NCBI RefSeq assembly: GCF_000011365.1
Contig: NC_004463.1
Coordinates: 868,001 to 932,000 of the forward strand
Direction of reading: 5' to 3'
DNA length: 64,000 bases
From: Bradyrhizobium diazoefficiens USDA 110
GTDB lineage: Bacteria > Pseudomonadota > Alphaproteobacteria > Rhizobiales > Xanthobacteraceae
In this document: one piece after another, positions 1 through 9,552 of the stretch
Numbering within the stretch: the first letter of the stretch is position 1
Layout: every line of letters begins with the position of its first letter
Position numbers and translations under genes: made by a program
Notes under the pieces: generated by a model
Database searches by the model: none
What the model was told of the DNA's origin: nothing
The model's input: the letters and a program-made list of their open reading frames with translations, nothing else

Positions 1-359
1 GTGTCATGTTTTTTCCTCCATTGCTGTCTTCCAAATGCGCTTTCGCTGTCCGGGGTCCGTTGCGCGATCCCTGGCGGTCTTCTCGCGCTGGTCTGGAGCG
101 GCGTGCAACCGACGCCGTTTGCGCTCGGCGCAAGCGGGGGCCCTTGCGATAAGAAAAGCTTCATCGGAGGCACGCCGTATCGTACTCGGAGAGCAATGGC
201 AGGCAGGATCATATTGCAGATCGGCGACGCCCGCTATTGTCCCAATGCACCGCAATGGGTCACGCCAACTGCCTCATTGCAATGCTTGGTGGCGCAATCT
301 CATGAGACGGAAGTGCCGTAGCCCGGACTGCGCTTCGCTCCGTCCGGACTACGCGGTCG
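1..359. other. Left-edge stretch without a convincing gene
   Basis: Open frames exist here on both strands, but none shows a recognisable domain, a good ribosome-binding site or a credible composition. It probably holds the 3' flank of the SulP transporter gene and part of a neighbouring intergenic region. I see no RNA gene or mobile element. Confidence 0.4.
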
Positions 360-2576
360 TTACCGCCGCAGCACCGCGATCGTCCTGTTCGCAAATGTCA
401 GTCGCTCGGCCATGACCGACACGAAATAGGTCAGCAGCTTGCGGCTGAGCGCGGGGGCCTCGTCCCTGATCGCGTCGAACTGGTGCGTGTTCAGCACGTA
501 GAGCACGCTGTCGACCTCGGCCTGGATCGTCGCGCTGCGCGGCGTCTGCGACACCAGGCCCATCTCGCCGATCGTGGTGTAGCGCCCGAGGCTTCGGACC
601 CGCGTCATGCCATTCTGCTCCGCGGGGATCATGATCCCAACGCGGCCGTCGAGGATGAAGTGCATGGAATCGGCGGCATCGCCGGCCTGCACGATGATTT
701 CGCCGGCCTCGACCTCGAGGCGCTGGCAGCGGCGGATCAGTTCGTCGGCATCGTCCTCGCTGTCGAGAATCCCTGCGAACCAGTCGCGCAAATTCGCCTC
801 TTCCTGCGCCAGGCCCTGATGCTGCGCGATGAGCTCGTTCTCGCACCACTCCAGCGCATGATCGAGCTCGGGAATGACGGTGACGCCGTCGCCGAGGAAA
901 TCGCTGGAGCGCAGCACCTTCTCGGCCGCGGCTGGCAGGTACACCAGGATCAGCTCGACGCCGAGGTCGCCGGCGCTGCGCTTGATCTGGGCAAAACTGT
1001 AGGCGGCCGACGAATCGACGCCGGTGACGAGCTTGAAGTCGAACAGCAGATAGCGGCACTCCGGGCGTTCGTGCAGCAGCTTCTTGACGTGCTGATAGAG
1101 CCGGTTGGCGGACCCGAAGAACAGATAGCTCTGGAGATTCAGGCCCTGAATCTTGCCGCCATGAGCGAGCAGCACCTCCTGGTCGTCGCGCGAGCGATCG
1201 AGCGAGGAGCGATATTCGGCGCCGTCAAAACTGTATTTGATCGATTCGACCCGCGCCGCGCTGAATGCGAAGGTCGCGCAGCCGATGATCACGCCGATCA
1301 GGATGCCCGGCACGAAACCCCAGATGACGATGATCGCGATGATGGCGACCAGCGACAGATATTCGAGCTTCGAGAGCCGCTTGCGCGACTCGATGAGCCA
1401 TTTGTGGAGCTGATCGGCGCCGAGATAGAGCAGCAGGCCGCCGAGCACGAATTTCGGCATGAAGCCGAGCAGCTCCGGTGCGATCGCGAGCATCAGCAGT
1501 GATATGGCCGCAACCGTGAAGCCGGACAGGCGTCCGCGGCCGCCGCTGCTGAAATTGAGGATCGAGCGGCTGACCGAGATGCAGCCGGCATAGCCGGCGA
1601 GCGCGCCGGACAGGATATTGGCGGCGCCGGTAGTGTTCAGCTCCCGCTCAAGATTGGCCTCGCGGTGAGCGGCGACCTCGATGCCGGTGGTGTTGAACAG
1701 GGTGCTGGAGGCGCTAACGAAGATGACGGCGACGACGTTGCCGAGCAGGTCCGGCACGGCGAACCACGGATAGTGCGCGAGGTCGTCGATGTGCCAGGGC
1801 AACATGAAGGTCGCCGGCGGCGGCGGCTGGAACATCCAGCCCAAAGCGCGCGCCTCCTCCGGCGAAATCCCGGCGATCCGGAACGCCAGATGCGCGGCGA
1901 GCATGCCGCCGACCAGGATGATCGGCAACCCGAACGCGTTGCGCGAGCGGTGCCACGTCAGATAGAGCACCAGCGCCATCGCGCAGGCGGCGCCCAGCTC
2001 CGACATCGTGACGCCGTTGGTGAAGCGCGGCAGGGTGGCAAACTGCACGGGATGATCGGTGATCACCCGGATCGCGCCCATCACGATCAAGAGCCCGGTG
2101 GCGCCGAGAAAGCCGCCGATCACCGGATAAGGCACGTAGCGGATGGCGCGGCCCATCCGCGTCAGTCCCAGTCCGCACAGCACGATCCCGGTCAGCATGG
2201 TCGACAGGCCGAGCGTGATCAGGACGGGCGAGAGCAGCGGCGCCGACAGATTGGCCGCTTCAATGCGTTCGACCAGTGAGGCGGCCAAGATGCCCGTCAC
2301 TGCGGCGGTCGAGCTGTCGGGGCCGGCGACCGCGAAGGGCAGGGAGCTTCCCAGCCCGATGACAGCCGCAAGGACCGCGGAGCTGATGAAAGTCGCGGCG
2401 ATGCCGTAGGACAGATAAGGCGACAGCGGCCCGGTGAAGATCAGCAGCGCGTAGGATAGCCCGAAAGTGACGGCCAGGACGCTGGCGGCGCTCCCGCCCA
2501 ATATATCATTCAGCGCACGCCTGAGGGCCGGGTTGAAACGGGCAGCCGGACTGAAAATAATTGCTGGATCGGTCAC
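360..2576 (-). CDS. SulP family anion transporter with STAS and cyclic-nucleotide-binding domains
   Basis: 738 aa inner-membrane transporter. Residues about 1-410 hold the many hydrophobic helices of the SulP (sulfate permease/SLC26) core. A STAS domain follows at about 440-560 (around AYSFAQIKRSAGDLGVELIL), and a C-terminal Crp-like cyclic-nucleotide-binding fold at about 600-720 (GEIIVQAGDAADSMHFILDG, then a GEMGLVSQTPRSATI segment). SulP proteins move sulfate, bicarbonate or organic anions; the substrate cannot be told from sequence. The added nucleotide-sensing domain suggests ligand gating, which is inference. The start is a GTG giving MTDPAIIF. It stands alone, with a palindromic repeat upstream. 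Confidence 0.88.
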   Translation of the reverse strand: MTDPAIIFSPAARFNPALRRALNDILGGSAASVLAVTFGLSYALLIFTGPLSPYLSYGIAATFISSAVLAAVIGLGSSLPFAVAGPDSSTAAVTGILAASLVERIEAANLSAPLLSPVLITLGLSTMLTGIVLCGLGLTRMGRAIRYVPYPVIGGFLGATGLLIVMGAIRVITDHPVQFATLPRFTNGVTMSELGAACAMALVLYLTWHRSRNAFGLPIILVGGMLAAHLAFRIAGISPEEARALGWMFQPPPPATFMLPWHIDDLAHYPWFAVPDLLGNVVAVIFVSASSTLFNTTGIEVAAHREANLERELNTTGAANILSGALAGYAGCISVSRSILNFSSGGRGRLSGFTVAAISLLMLAIAPELLGFMPKFVLGGLLLYLGADQLHKWLIESRKRLSKLEYLSLVAIIAIIVIWGFVPGILIGVIIGCATFAFSAARVESIKYSFDGAEYRSSLDRSRDDQEVLLAHGGKIQGLNLQSYLFFGSANRLYQHVKKLLHERPECRYLLFDFKLVTGVDSSAAYSFAQIKRSAGDLGVELILVYLPAAAEKVLRSSDFLGDGVTVIPELDHALEWCENELIAQHQGLAQEEANLRDWFAGILDSEDDADELIRRCQRLEVEAGEIIVQAGDAADSMHFILDGRVGIMIPAEQNGMTRVRSLGRYTTIGEMGLVSQTPRSATIQAEVDSVLYVLNTHQFDAIRDEAPALSRKLLTYFVSVMAERLTFANRTIAVLRR

Positions 2577-2760
2577 GCGGTTGCGCTCGCCCCTGAAAAA
2601 GTCCCGTCCGAGACGTAGACGACTGCGGACTTAGCGCAACAGGATTCTTGTAACTATGAAATATCCGACAGTTTCGGCGATGGCATGTGAACGGCCAATC
2701 ATGCGTGAGGGAATAGAGCCGGATGGACAATGCCGGAGCGGCGCACCGACCCCCTCCACG

Positions 2761-2838
2761 TCATTGCGAGCGTAGCGAAGCAATCCAGAATCCCTCCGCG
2801 GAAAGACTCTGGATTGCTTCGTTGCGCTCGCAATGACG
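2761..2838. repeat. Palindromic intergenic repeat, family D
   Basis: The two arms, cattgcgagcgtagcgaag and its near-exact inverse at 2817-2838, flank a short centre and could form a long hairpin. It lies between the convergent-side ends of the SulP and purC genes. Seen once in this window; repeats of this type are widespread between Bradyrhizobium genes (family knowledge). Confidence 0.75.
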
Positions 2839-2859
2839 AGTTTGTGGCAGCAACTGCGC

Positions 2860-3774
2860 CTAAATCTTCAGCTCTTTCCCCGTCACGCGCCGATACGCCT
2901 CCAGATACCGTTTGCTGGTCGCCTCCACCACGCTCGCCGGCAGCGGCGGCGGCGGGGCGTCGCCGTTCCAGCGGCCGGCGCGGCGCTCGACGTCGAGATA
3001 GTCGCGCAGCGGCTGCTTGTCGAAGCTCGCCTGTGGCTGGCCGGGCTTGTAGGCATCGACGGCCCAGAACCGCGACGAATCCGGCGTCATCACCTCGTCG
3101 ATCAGGATGATGCGGCCGTCCTTGTCGCGGCCGAACTCGAACTTGGTGTCGGCGATGATGATGCCCTGCTCGCGCGCCAGCTCCTCGCCGAGCGTGTAGA
3201 TCGCGCGCGTCATGCTCTCGAGCGTGTAGGCTGTCTCGTCGCCGACCACCTCGCGCATCCGCGCAATCGTGATGTTCTCGTCATGGCCGGTCTCGGCCTT
3301 GGTCGCCGGGCTGAAGATCGCTGGCTCCAGCTTCTCGCTCTCGACGAGGCCGGCCTTCAGCTTCTCGCCCGCGAGCGTGCCGCTGGTGGCGTATTCCTTC
3401 CAGGCCGATCCCGAGAGATAGCCGCGGATCACGCATTCGATCGGAAACACCGTGGTGCGGCGGGAGAGCATGGCGCGGCCGAGGATCTCGGCGCGATGCG
3501 GCTTCAAGGCGGGCACGGCCGCGATGATCTCGTCGGTGTCGGCGCTGATCATGTGATGCGGCACCACGCCTTCAAGCTCGCCAAACCAGAACGCGCTGAT
3601 CTGGGTCAGCACCGCGCCCTTCATCGGGATGGTCTCGCCCATGACGACGTCGAAGGCGCTGATGCGGTCGGTGGTAAGGAGCAGCAGGCGGTCGTCGTCG
3701 ACGGCATAGATGTCGCGCACCTTGCCGCGCCCGATCTTGGGGAGCGGCAGGTCGCTGGAGAGCATGGTGGTCAT
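2860..3774 (-). CDS. purC: Phosphoribosylaminoimidazole-succinocarboxamide synthase (SAICAR synthetase)
   Basis: 304 aa cytosolic enzyme of purine synthesis that ligates aspartate to CAIR with ATP. The N-terminal [22 protein letters not shown] and central [13 protein letters not shown] motifs are diagnostic, with [10 protein letters not shown] and [12 protein letters not shown] further on. Start chosen at [15 protein letters not shown] (3774) instead of an upstream in-frame ATG, because the family N-terminus begins there. This is the roughly 300-residue form, longer than the about 240-255-residue PurC usual near purS/purQ, so the genome may carry a second, short copy (inference). Confidence 0.93.
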
Positions 3775-3867
3775 CGGCAAAGCTTTCGCAGACAGATCTT
3801 TCGAAGGCATGGCCTTCAGGCGGGAAATCCGGCCGCGCCTGACGGCACGGCCGGAAACCGGATTAGC

Positions 3868-4785
3868 CTATTCCGGCAACGGAATGAACTCATGTTCCTG
3901 AGGAACCGCCGCGAAGCGGCCGGTTTTCCAGTCCTGCTTGGCCTGCTCGATCCGATCCTTGCTGGAGGAGACGAAATTCCACCAGATGTGGCGCGGGCCT
4001 TCCAGTGCATCGCCGCCGAGAAACATCATTCGCGTGGCCTTGAGTGCCTTCACGGTGATGCGGTCACCGGGGCGGAAGATCAGCAGCCGCGGCCCCTCAT
4101 AGCGCTCGTTCGCGATCTCGACCTCGCCGTCCACCACGTAGATCGCGCGCTCCTCGTGATCGGGGTCAAGCGGCACGCTCGCGCCCGCGACCGCCGTGAC
4201 CTCGGTGTAGAACCAGGGCGAGACCATGGACACCGGCGACGTGATGCCGAAGGCGGAGCCCGCGATCACCCGCGCGGTGAAATCCCGCTCGGAGATCATC
4301 GGCAGGTCGCCGGCGCCGTAATGCTGGAACGATGGCGCGATCTCTTCCGATCCGGCCGGCAGCGCGATCCAGCTTTGCAGGCCCAGCATCTGCTGGCCCG
4401 AGGCGCGCTGCGCATCCGGCGTGCGCTCGGAATGCGCGATGCCGCGGCCCGCCGTCATCAGGTTCATCGCACCGGGCGCGATCTCCTGGACGTTGCCCTC
4501 GCTGTCGCGGTGCATGATCGAGCCGTCGAACAGATAGGTGACGGTGGCAAGTCCGATATGCGGATGCGGCCGCACGTCCATGCCCTTGCCGGAAACGAAC
4601 TGCACCGGGCCGAAATGATCGAAGAAGATGAAGGGTCCGACCATTTGCCGCCTGCCATGGGGCAGCGCGCGCCGCACGACGAAGCCGTCGCCGAGGTCGC
4701 GCGTGCGCGGCACGATGACAAGATCGAGCGCATCGCAGGACATGGGATCGCCGAGCACGGGATCGTTGGAGGGTTGCCAGCTCAT
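3868..4785 (-). CDS. Pirin family protein
   Basis: 305 aa bicupin. The N-terminal cupin carries the pirin metal-site pattern in FFDHFGPVQF, RPHPHIGLATVTYLFDG and RDSEGNVQEIAPGAMNLMTAGRGIAHSE. The C-terminal half has the second cupin with a DPDHEERAIYVVDGEVEI strand. Pirins bind iron through His and Glu; some act as quercetinases or redox-sensitive cofactors. The role here is unknown. A clear AAAGGAG ribosome-binding site precedes the ATG at 4785. It sits 93 bp downstream of purC on the same strand but looks separately started. Confidence 0.9.
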   Translation of the reverse strand: MSWQPSNDPVLGDPMSCDALDLVIVPRTRDLGDGFVVRRALPHGRRQMVGPFIFFDHFGPVQFVSGKGMDVRPHPHIGLATVTYLFDGSIMHRDSEGNVQEIAPGAMNLMTAGRGIAHSERTPDAQRASGQQMLGLQSWIALPAGSEEIAPSFQHYGAGDLPMISERDFTARVIAGSAFGITSPVSMVSPWFYTEVTAVAGASVPLDPDHEERAIYVVDGEVEIANERYEGPRLLIFRPGDRITVKALKATRMMFLGGDALEGPRHIWWNFVSSSKDRIEQAKQDWKTGRFAAVPQEHEFIPLPE

Positions 4786-4893
4786 GATGGACTCCTTTTA
4801 ACTTTCTTGGGCACGATCGTAGCAGGATTTGGCGTCGCCGTCGCGACAAAGCCGGACAAGATGTCGTGGGGGCGGCGGTGCCACATTCTCAAC

Positions 4894-4997
4894 TGTCTTC
4901 GCCCGCGAAGGCGGGCGATCCAGTACGCCGCGGACCATCGATTTAATCATTGCCGTCTCGGAGTACTGGATCGCCCGGTCAAGCCGGGCGATGACGG
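4894..4997. repeat. Palindromic intergenic repeat, family B, copy 1
   Basis: Two GC-rich hairpins (gcccgcgaaggcgggc and gcccggtcaagccgggc) each adjoin the phrase gatccagtac or its inverse, giving an overall inverted arrangement. Copies 2 and 3 are at 37201 and 44553. Confidence 0.75.
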
Positions 4998-5076
4998 TTG
5001 TGGTGCGGATGGTGCTTGAAAAAATCGGCCTGACGAACGATGGTCGGTCGATTACACCAGACGGCCGCCACAACTG

Positions 5077-6138
5077 ATGACCCTTGCCGCAACAGAGCTT
5101 GCATTTCGCGCCGCGTCCGTGGCGCTGCTGCTGGTGCTTGCGGCGTCCTTGGTCTCGGATTTCCGCAATGTGCTGGCGGCCCGGCTCGGTGCGGCCTTCG
5201 CGCTGGGCTCAGCGGCGCATGCGGCGAGCTATTCGGTAGATGTCACGTCGCGGATCCCGCTCCAGCATGCACCGCTGATCGCGCTCTCGACCGGCACCAT
5301 CGTGGTGTTCTGGCTGTTCACACGCTCCCTGTTCGACGACGAGTTTCGCCTCCGCTGGTGGCACGGATGGGTCTGGGCGCTGGTGACCGCCTTCAGCTTC
5401 GCAGGCTGCGTCTGGATTGCACCCAGCGGCCATGTGCGGTTCTCGGTGACGGTGGTGAATCTGATCGTGCTCGGCTTCATCGCGCTTGCGGTCGGGGAGA
5501 TGATCGCCTCCTGGCCGGCCGACCTGGTCGAGCGCCGCCGCCACGTTCGTGTCTTCATCGTCTGCGTAACCGCACTCTATGGCGGGCTGAACGCGGTACT
5601 CCAGATCGTCGTCGCCGGCCACCACGTCGGCGATGTCGCCGAAACCATCAATGCCGGCGTGCTTGCCTGCACCGTCGCGGCGATCGTCTATGCCATGATG
5701 CGCGTTGACGGGGCGGATCTGTTTCCGGCTGCGGCGGAGCCCGCGCCGCCGATTGTTTTCAGTCAGCCTGCAGCCGATGACGCGGCCGATCAAAAGCTCA
5801 TCGACGCCCTGATGCGGCTGATGGCCGACGAGCGGATCTATCGCCAGGAGAACATCACCATCGGCGTCCTGGCGGGCCGGCTGAAGATTCCCGAATACAG
5901 GCTGCGCCGGCTGATCAACCAGCGGCTCGGTTACCGCAACTTCAATGTCTTCCTGAACAACCACCGCATCGAGGAAGCCAAGGCCGCGCTCGCCGATCCC
6001 GCCCAGGCCGAGGTCCCGGTCATCACCATCGCCATGGACGCCGGCTTCCAGTCGCTCGGCCCGTTCAACCGCGCCTTCAAGGCGGTCACCGGCGTGACGC
6101 CGACGGAATACCGGCGGCTGAAGGTGAATGCGGCGTAA
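5077..6138 (+). CDS. AraC family transcriptional regulator with an N-terminal membrane domain
   Basis: 353 aa. Residues about 1-215 consist of six or seven hydrophobic helices. The C-terminal 110 residues are a double helix-turn-helix AraC/XylS DNA-binding domain (ITIGVLAGRLKIPEYRLRRLINQRLGYRNFNVFLN..., second HTH ending GVTPTEYRRLK). The layout predicts a membrane-anchored regulator whose sensor lies in or near the bilayer; the signal is unknown. It is transcribed away from the pirin gene and followed by a family A repeat, so it is probably monocistronic. Confidence 0.88.
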   Translation: MTLAATELAFRAASVALLLVLAASLVSDFRNVLAARLGAAFALGSAAHAASYSVDVTSRIPLQHAPLIALSTGTIVVFWLFTRSLFDDEFRLRWWHGWVWALVTAFSFAGCVWIAPSGHVRFSVTVVNLIVLGFIALAVGEMIASWPADLVERRRHVRVFIVCVTALYGGLNAVLQIVVAGHHVGDVAETINAGVLACTVAAIVYAMMRVDGADLFPAAAEPAPPIVFSQPAADDAADQKLIDALMRLMADERIYRQENITIGVLAGRLKIPEYRLRRLINQRLGYRNFNVFLNNHRIEEAKAALADPAQAEVPVITIAMDAGFQSLGPFNRAFKAVTGVTPTEYRRLKVNAA

Positions 6139-6150
6139 CCGGCTCTTCGC

Positions 6151-6284
6151 CTCTCCCCGCGTGCGGGGAGAGGCCGACGCGCGAAGCGCGGCGGGTGAGG
6201 GGGAGCCTCCGCGAGTCCAACTCTCACCGCCCCCACGGAGGCTCCCCCTCACTCCAACCCTCTCCCCGCAAGCGGGGCGGGGGA
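6151..6284. repeat. Palindromic intergenic repeat, family A, copy 1
   Basis: Composite element with outer hairpins ctctccccgcgtgcggggag and ctctccccgcaagcgggg, and inner gggtgagggggagcc / ggctccccctcac arms. Family A recurs at least eight times in this window. Confidence 0.8.
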
Positions 6285-6454
6285 GCGGACCACCGTCGTG
6301 ACTGCATCCTCGCATTGCTTTGAAATATTTGAGTTATTTCGGAATCGGCCAGCACCCGCTCGGTTTCAGCCACGCTATTTTCCAAATCCGGCGAGCGCGT
6401 GTCGCCCGCATCCGGCCTGCTCTCCCGCACCTGCCCCGAAGCCGGAGAAAGCCC

Positions 6455-7882
6455 GTGACCCGCCGCCGCAAGATCATCCTCCTCACCACCACCATCGTCG
6501 CTGCCGGCCTCGCGCTCGGCGCGGCGCGGGCGCACGACGTGCCCAGGATCGCCACCGGCTTCGTCGCCGACATCCTGTGCTCCGAGACGTTCGTCTCGGG
6601 CCTGGATATCAGGCGGACCTTCGCCGAAACCATGGACGCCATGCCGGGCACCAGTCTGATCACCTGGGCGATGGACTACCAGGTCGATCGCGCGCGCAAG
6701 GACGTCACGGTGACATTGTTCGGCATCGGCCGCAGCCATGCCGTCTATCGCGAGGGGCTCGGCTGCACGCTGGAGCACGGCGCGGCGATCGCCGACGTCA
6801 CCGTGCCTGCGGACGACAGGCAGCCGGCGCTGCTGCCCGAGATCGCCGGCCCCGCGATCGTGCCGCCGCAGAGCCCCGAGCTTGCCGCCGCGCTCGACCA
6901 CGCCTTCGCGGAGCCCGCGCAGCCGCCTTATCGCCGCACCCGCGCGGTCGTCGTGCTGAAGGCGGGCCGCATCATCGCCGAGCGCTATGCGGACGGAATC
7001 GGACCGGAGACTCCGCTGCTCGGCTTCTCCATGACAAAATCGGTGATCTCGGCGCTGACGGGCGTGCTGGTGCGCCAAGGCAAGCTGAAGCTCGATGGGC
7101 CTGCGCCAGTCGCGGCCTGGAAAGATCCTGACGATCCGCGCCACGCCATCACTGTCGATCAGCTGCTGCGCCACACCGCGGGCCTTGCGCTTGGCAGCTC
7201 ATTGGAGGCTTCGCTCGGCGCCGCCTTCGAGCCCGTCAACCGGATGAAGTTCATGGAATCCGACATGGCCACCTATGCGGAGAGCATCCCGCTCGAGACC
7301 GCACCGGGCACCGCGTGGAACTATCACGACGGCAACACCATCATTCTCGCGCATCTGATCCGCGTTGCTGCCGGCGGCACGCCCGAAGATGCGCTGCGCT
7401 TCGCGCGCAGCGAATTGTTCGCTCCGCTCGGCATGCGTCATGTCACGCTCCAGCTCGACGGTGCCGGCACGGTCGAGGGCTCCAGCGAGATGCTGGCGAC
7501 CGCGCGTGACTGGGCGCGGTTCGGCCAGCTCTATCTCAATGACGGCCTCGCCGGCGGAAAGCGCATCCTCCCCGAGGGATGGGTGAACCATTCGGCGACG
7601 GCGACGCCAAACGCGTGGGTCGGCATCGGCGCCGGCTTCTGGACCAACCACGGCGCCAGCTTTGGCGCGAACCTTCGCATCACACACGGCTGGCCGCGCG
7701 ATGCCTTCTTCGCCAAGGGCACGATCGGGCAGTACACGATCGTCATTCCCTCGGAGCGACTCGTGATCGTGCGGCTCGGCCGCTCGCCGAACTGGCCGCC
7801 GGAGGCGGACGGCGTGTTCGATCTCGTGCGCGACGTGGTGGCCGCAACGCGCGAGAACGGGAAGCTGGCGGGGGTGAATTGA
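6455..7882 (+). CDS. Serine hydrolase, beta-lactamase class C / penicillin-binding-like
   Basis: 475 aa from the GTG at 6455, chosen because GGAGA lies 10 bases upstream and the product then begins with an arginine-rich, hydrophobic signal (VTRRRKIILLTTTIVAAGLALGAARA). The active-site SxxK is in GFSMTKSVIS and the second motif YxN in WNYHDGNTI, followed by late beta-lactamase-fold motifs. It should be exported to the periplasm and act as a serine hydrolase (esterase, DD-peptidase or 6-aminohexanoate hydrolase-like); the substrate is unknown. Flanked by family A repeats on both sides, so it is an isolated gene. Confidence 0.85.
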   Translation: MTRRRKIILLTTTIVAAGLALGAARAHDVPRIATGFVADILCSETFVSGLDIRRTFAETMDAMPGTSLITWAMDYQVDRARKDVTVTLFGIGRSHAVYREGLGCTLEHGAAIADVTVPADDRQPALLPEIAGPAIVPPQSPELAAALDHAFAEPAQPPYRRTRAVVVLKAGRIIAERYADGIGPETPLLGFSMTKSVISALTGVLVRQGKLKLDGPAPVAAWKDPDDPRHAITVDQLLRHTAGLALGSSLEASLGAAFEPVNRMKFMESDMATYAESIPLETAPGTAWNYHDGNTIILAHLIRVAAGGTPEDALRFARSELFAPLGMRHVTLQLDGAGTVEGSSEMLATARDWARFGQLYLNDGLAGGKRILPEGWVNHSATATPNAWVGIGAGFWTNHGASFGANLRITHGWPRDAFFAKGTIGQYTIVIPSERLVIVRLGRSPNWPPEADGVFDLVRDVVAATRENGKLAGVN

Positions 7883-7900
7883 GGTGTCGAGCGCCGCCTC

Positions 7901-8046
7901 TTCTCCCTCGCCCCGCTTGCGGGGAGAGGGTTGGGGTGAGGGGGAGTCTCCGCGAGGACGGTGAGAGTTGGATGCTCGGAGAGTCCCCCTCACCCGGAAT
8001 CCAAGCTGCGCTTGGATTCCGGCCTCTCCCCGCAAGCGGGGAGAGG
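7901..8046. repeat. Palindromic intergenic repeat, family A, copy 2
   Basis: Outer arms ccccgcttgcggggagag and ctctccccgcaagcgggg, inner ggtgagggggagtc / agtccccctcacc, and a central hairpin ggaatccaagctgcgcttgg. Lies between convergent genes. Confidence 0.82.
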
Positions 8047-8058
8047 CGATATCTCTCT

Positions 8059-9429
8059 CTACTGCCGTCCCAATTCCGTCGCCTTCGCCACGCGGTCGAA
8101 CCGCTCCAGCGTCAGGATCGCGTCGGCAAATTTCTCCGCGCGCGCATTCAGCACCGGACGCGCCAGCGTCAAGAATTTCTGCTGCATCGCCTGCGCATCG
8201 GGAAACGAATTCGGCTCGCCGGAGGGATCGGCATACAGCCGCTCGTGCACGCCGTCGTCCGTTGTGATGCTGACGCGCGCGCCGAACGGATGGGTGCGGC
8301 CGATCTCGAGCCGGTCGTCCTGCACCACGTCGAACTTGTCGGCGAGCGCGTCGATGGCGGTATCGCCGAGGCGGTTGTAGTCATCCCAACCAAAGCTGCC
8401 CTGATCGAGCGCGAGCGCGCCGGTGAAGAACATCGAGAACTGGCCGCCGACGATCGAGGTCGGATGCCGCTTGGTCGCGGCATCGCCGGTCAGCGTGATG
8501 CCGTTGCGATGCAGGCCGATCTCGACGCGCTTGACCTGGTCTGGCGTCAGATTGTGCTCGCGCCGCATCGCGATCAGCGCGTCGATTGCGGCATGGGTGT
8601 AGCGGCAGCTCGGATACGGCTTCACGCCGATCTTCATCGTCTCATAGGTCTTGCCGAGCTCGGCGACGGCCTTACCGGGATGCGCGTCGTCGGTGTAGCC
8701 GGCGAGCAGGCCGTGCTTGCCCTCGACCGATTCGGTCGCGCCGACGAAATCGTTGCGCGCCAGCGTCGCGGCGATCACGCCGTTCATCGCGGCGGCGCCG
8801 ACCTGGTAGCGCTTGTTCCAGGCGCCGTTGACCAGGAATTGCAGCGAGCCGGCGGCCTGGCTGCCGGAGACGCCGAAGGCGGCGATGATCTGCTTTTCGC
8901 TGAGGCCGAACAGTTTTCCGGCCGCGGCGGCCGCGCCATAGGTGCCGGCGGTCGCGGTCGGATGGAAGCCGCGCGCATAATGCGAGGTCGGGTCGAGCGC
9001 GTTGCCGAGCCGGCAGCAGATTTCATAGCCCGCCACGATCGCGGTCAGCACGTCGCGCCCGGAAGCGCCGACCATCTCGCCGACGGCGAACGCGGCCGGA
9101 ACGACCGGCGCGCTCGGATGCAGCGAAGAATCCGCATGCGTGTCGTCGAAATCGAGGGAATGGCCGAGTGCGCCGTTCAGCAGCGCCGCCACCGCCGGGG
9201 TCCAGGTCTTGCTGTCGCCGAACACGGTGGACTCGCCCCTGGTGTCGAGCGCGAGCGCCTCCAGCATCTTCAGGATCGAGGGGGTGGATTCCGCTTCGCT
9301 TCTGGCCCGGATCGCGCTGCCGAGGAAATCCAGCGTCAACACCTTGGCGCGATCCAGCACTTCCGCCGGAATATCCCGGTATTTCAGATTGAAGACATAG
9401 GCGGCGAGCGTTGCGGTTTCGTGGGCCAT
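8059..9429 (-). CDS. MmgE/PrpD family protein
   Basis: 456 aa, the usual length of the family that includes 2-methylcitrate dehydratase and cis-aconitate decarboxylase. Recognisable segments are LDFLGSAIRARSEAES, ALLNGALGHSLDFDDTHADSSLHPSAPVVPAAFAVGE, YARGFHPTATAGTYGAAAAAGKLFGL and VKPYPSCRYTHAAIDA. The substrate is not predictable: there are no prpB/prpC neighbours, so a methylcitrate role is not supported. Start is the ATG at 9429. Confidence 0.9.
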   Translation of the reverse strand: MAHETATLAAYVFNLKYRDIPAEVLDRAKVLTLDFLGSAIRARSEAESTPSILKMLEALALDTRGESTVFGDSKTWTPAVAALLNGALGHSLDFDDTHADSSLHPSAPVVPAAFAVGEMVGASGRDVLTAIVAGYEICCRLGNALDPTSHYARGFHPTATAGTYGAAAAAGKLFGLSEKQIIAAFGVSGSQAAGSLQFLVNGAWNKRYQVGAAAMNGVIAATLARNDFVGATESVEGKHGLLAGYTDDAHPGKAVAELGKTYETMKIGVKPYPSCRYTHAAIDALIAMRREHNLTPDQVKRVEIGLHRNGITLTGDAATKRHPTSIVGGQFSMFFTGALALDQGSFGWDDYNRLGDTAIDALADKFDVVQDDRLEIGRTHPFGARVSITTDDGVHERLYADPSGEPNSFPDAQAMQQKFLTLARPVLNARAEKFADAILTLERFDRVAKATELGRQ

Positions 9430-9552
9430 CGTGTTTCCTCGTTTTGGCGCGCAAGTTAGGCGGGCTGATTTGGCCTTTCAAGCGGCCTTGGGGCCGCGGG
9501 CATCAGCTATGCTTTTGGCAGGCGCAAGAGGATCGGACCGGGACATTCGACG

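Noticed and set aside
2833..5019. A 728-codon plus-strand open frame opposite purC and the pirin gene
   Set aside because: It spans two well-supported minus-strand genes and an intergenic repeat, and has no recognisable domain.
8059..9429. Calling the MmgE/PrpD gene prpD
   Set aside because: Family membership is clear, but there are no propionate-catabolism genes nearby and the family is functionally diverse.
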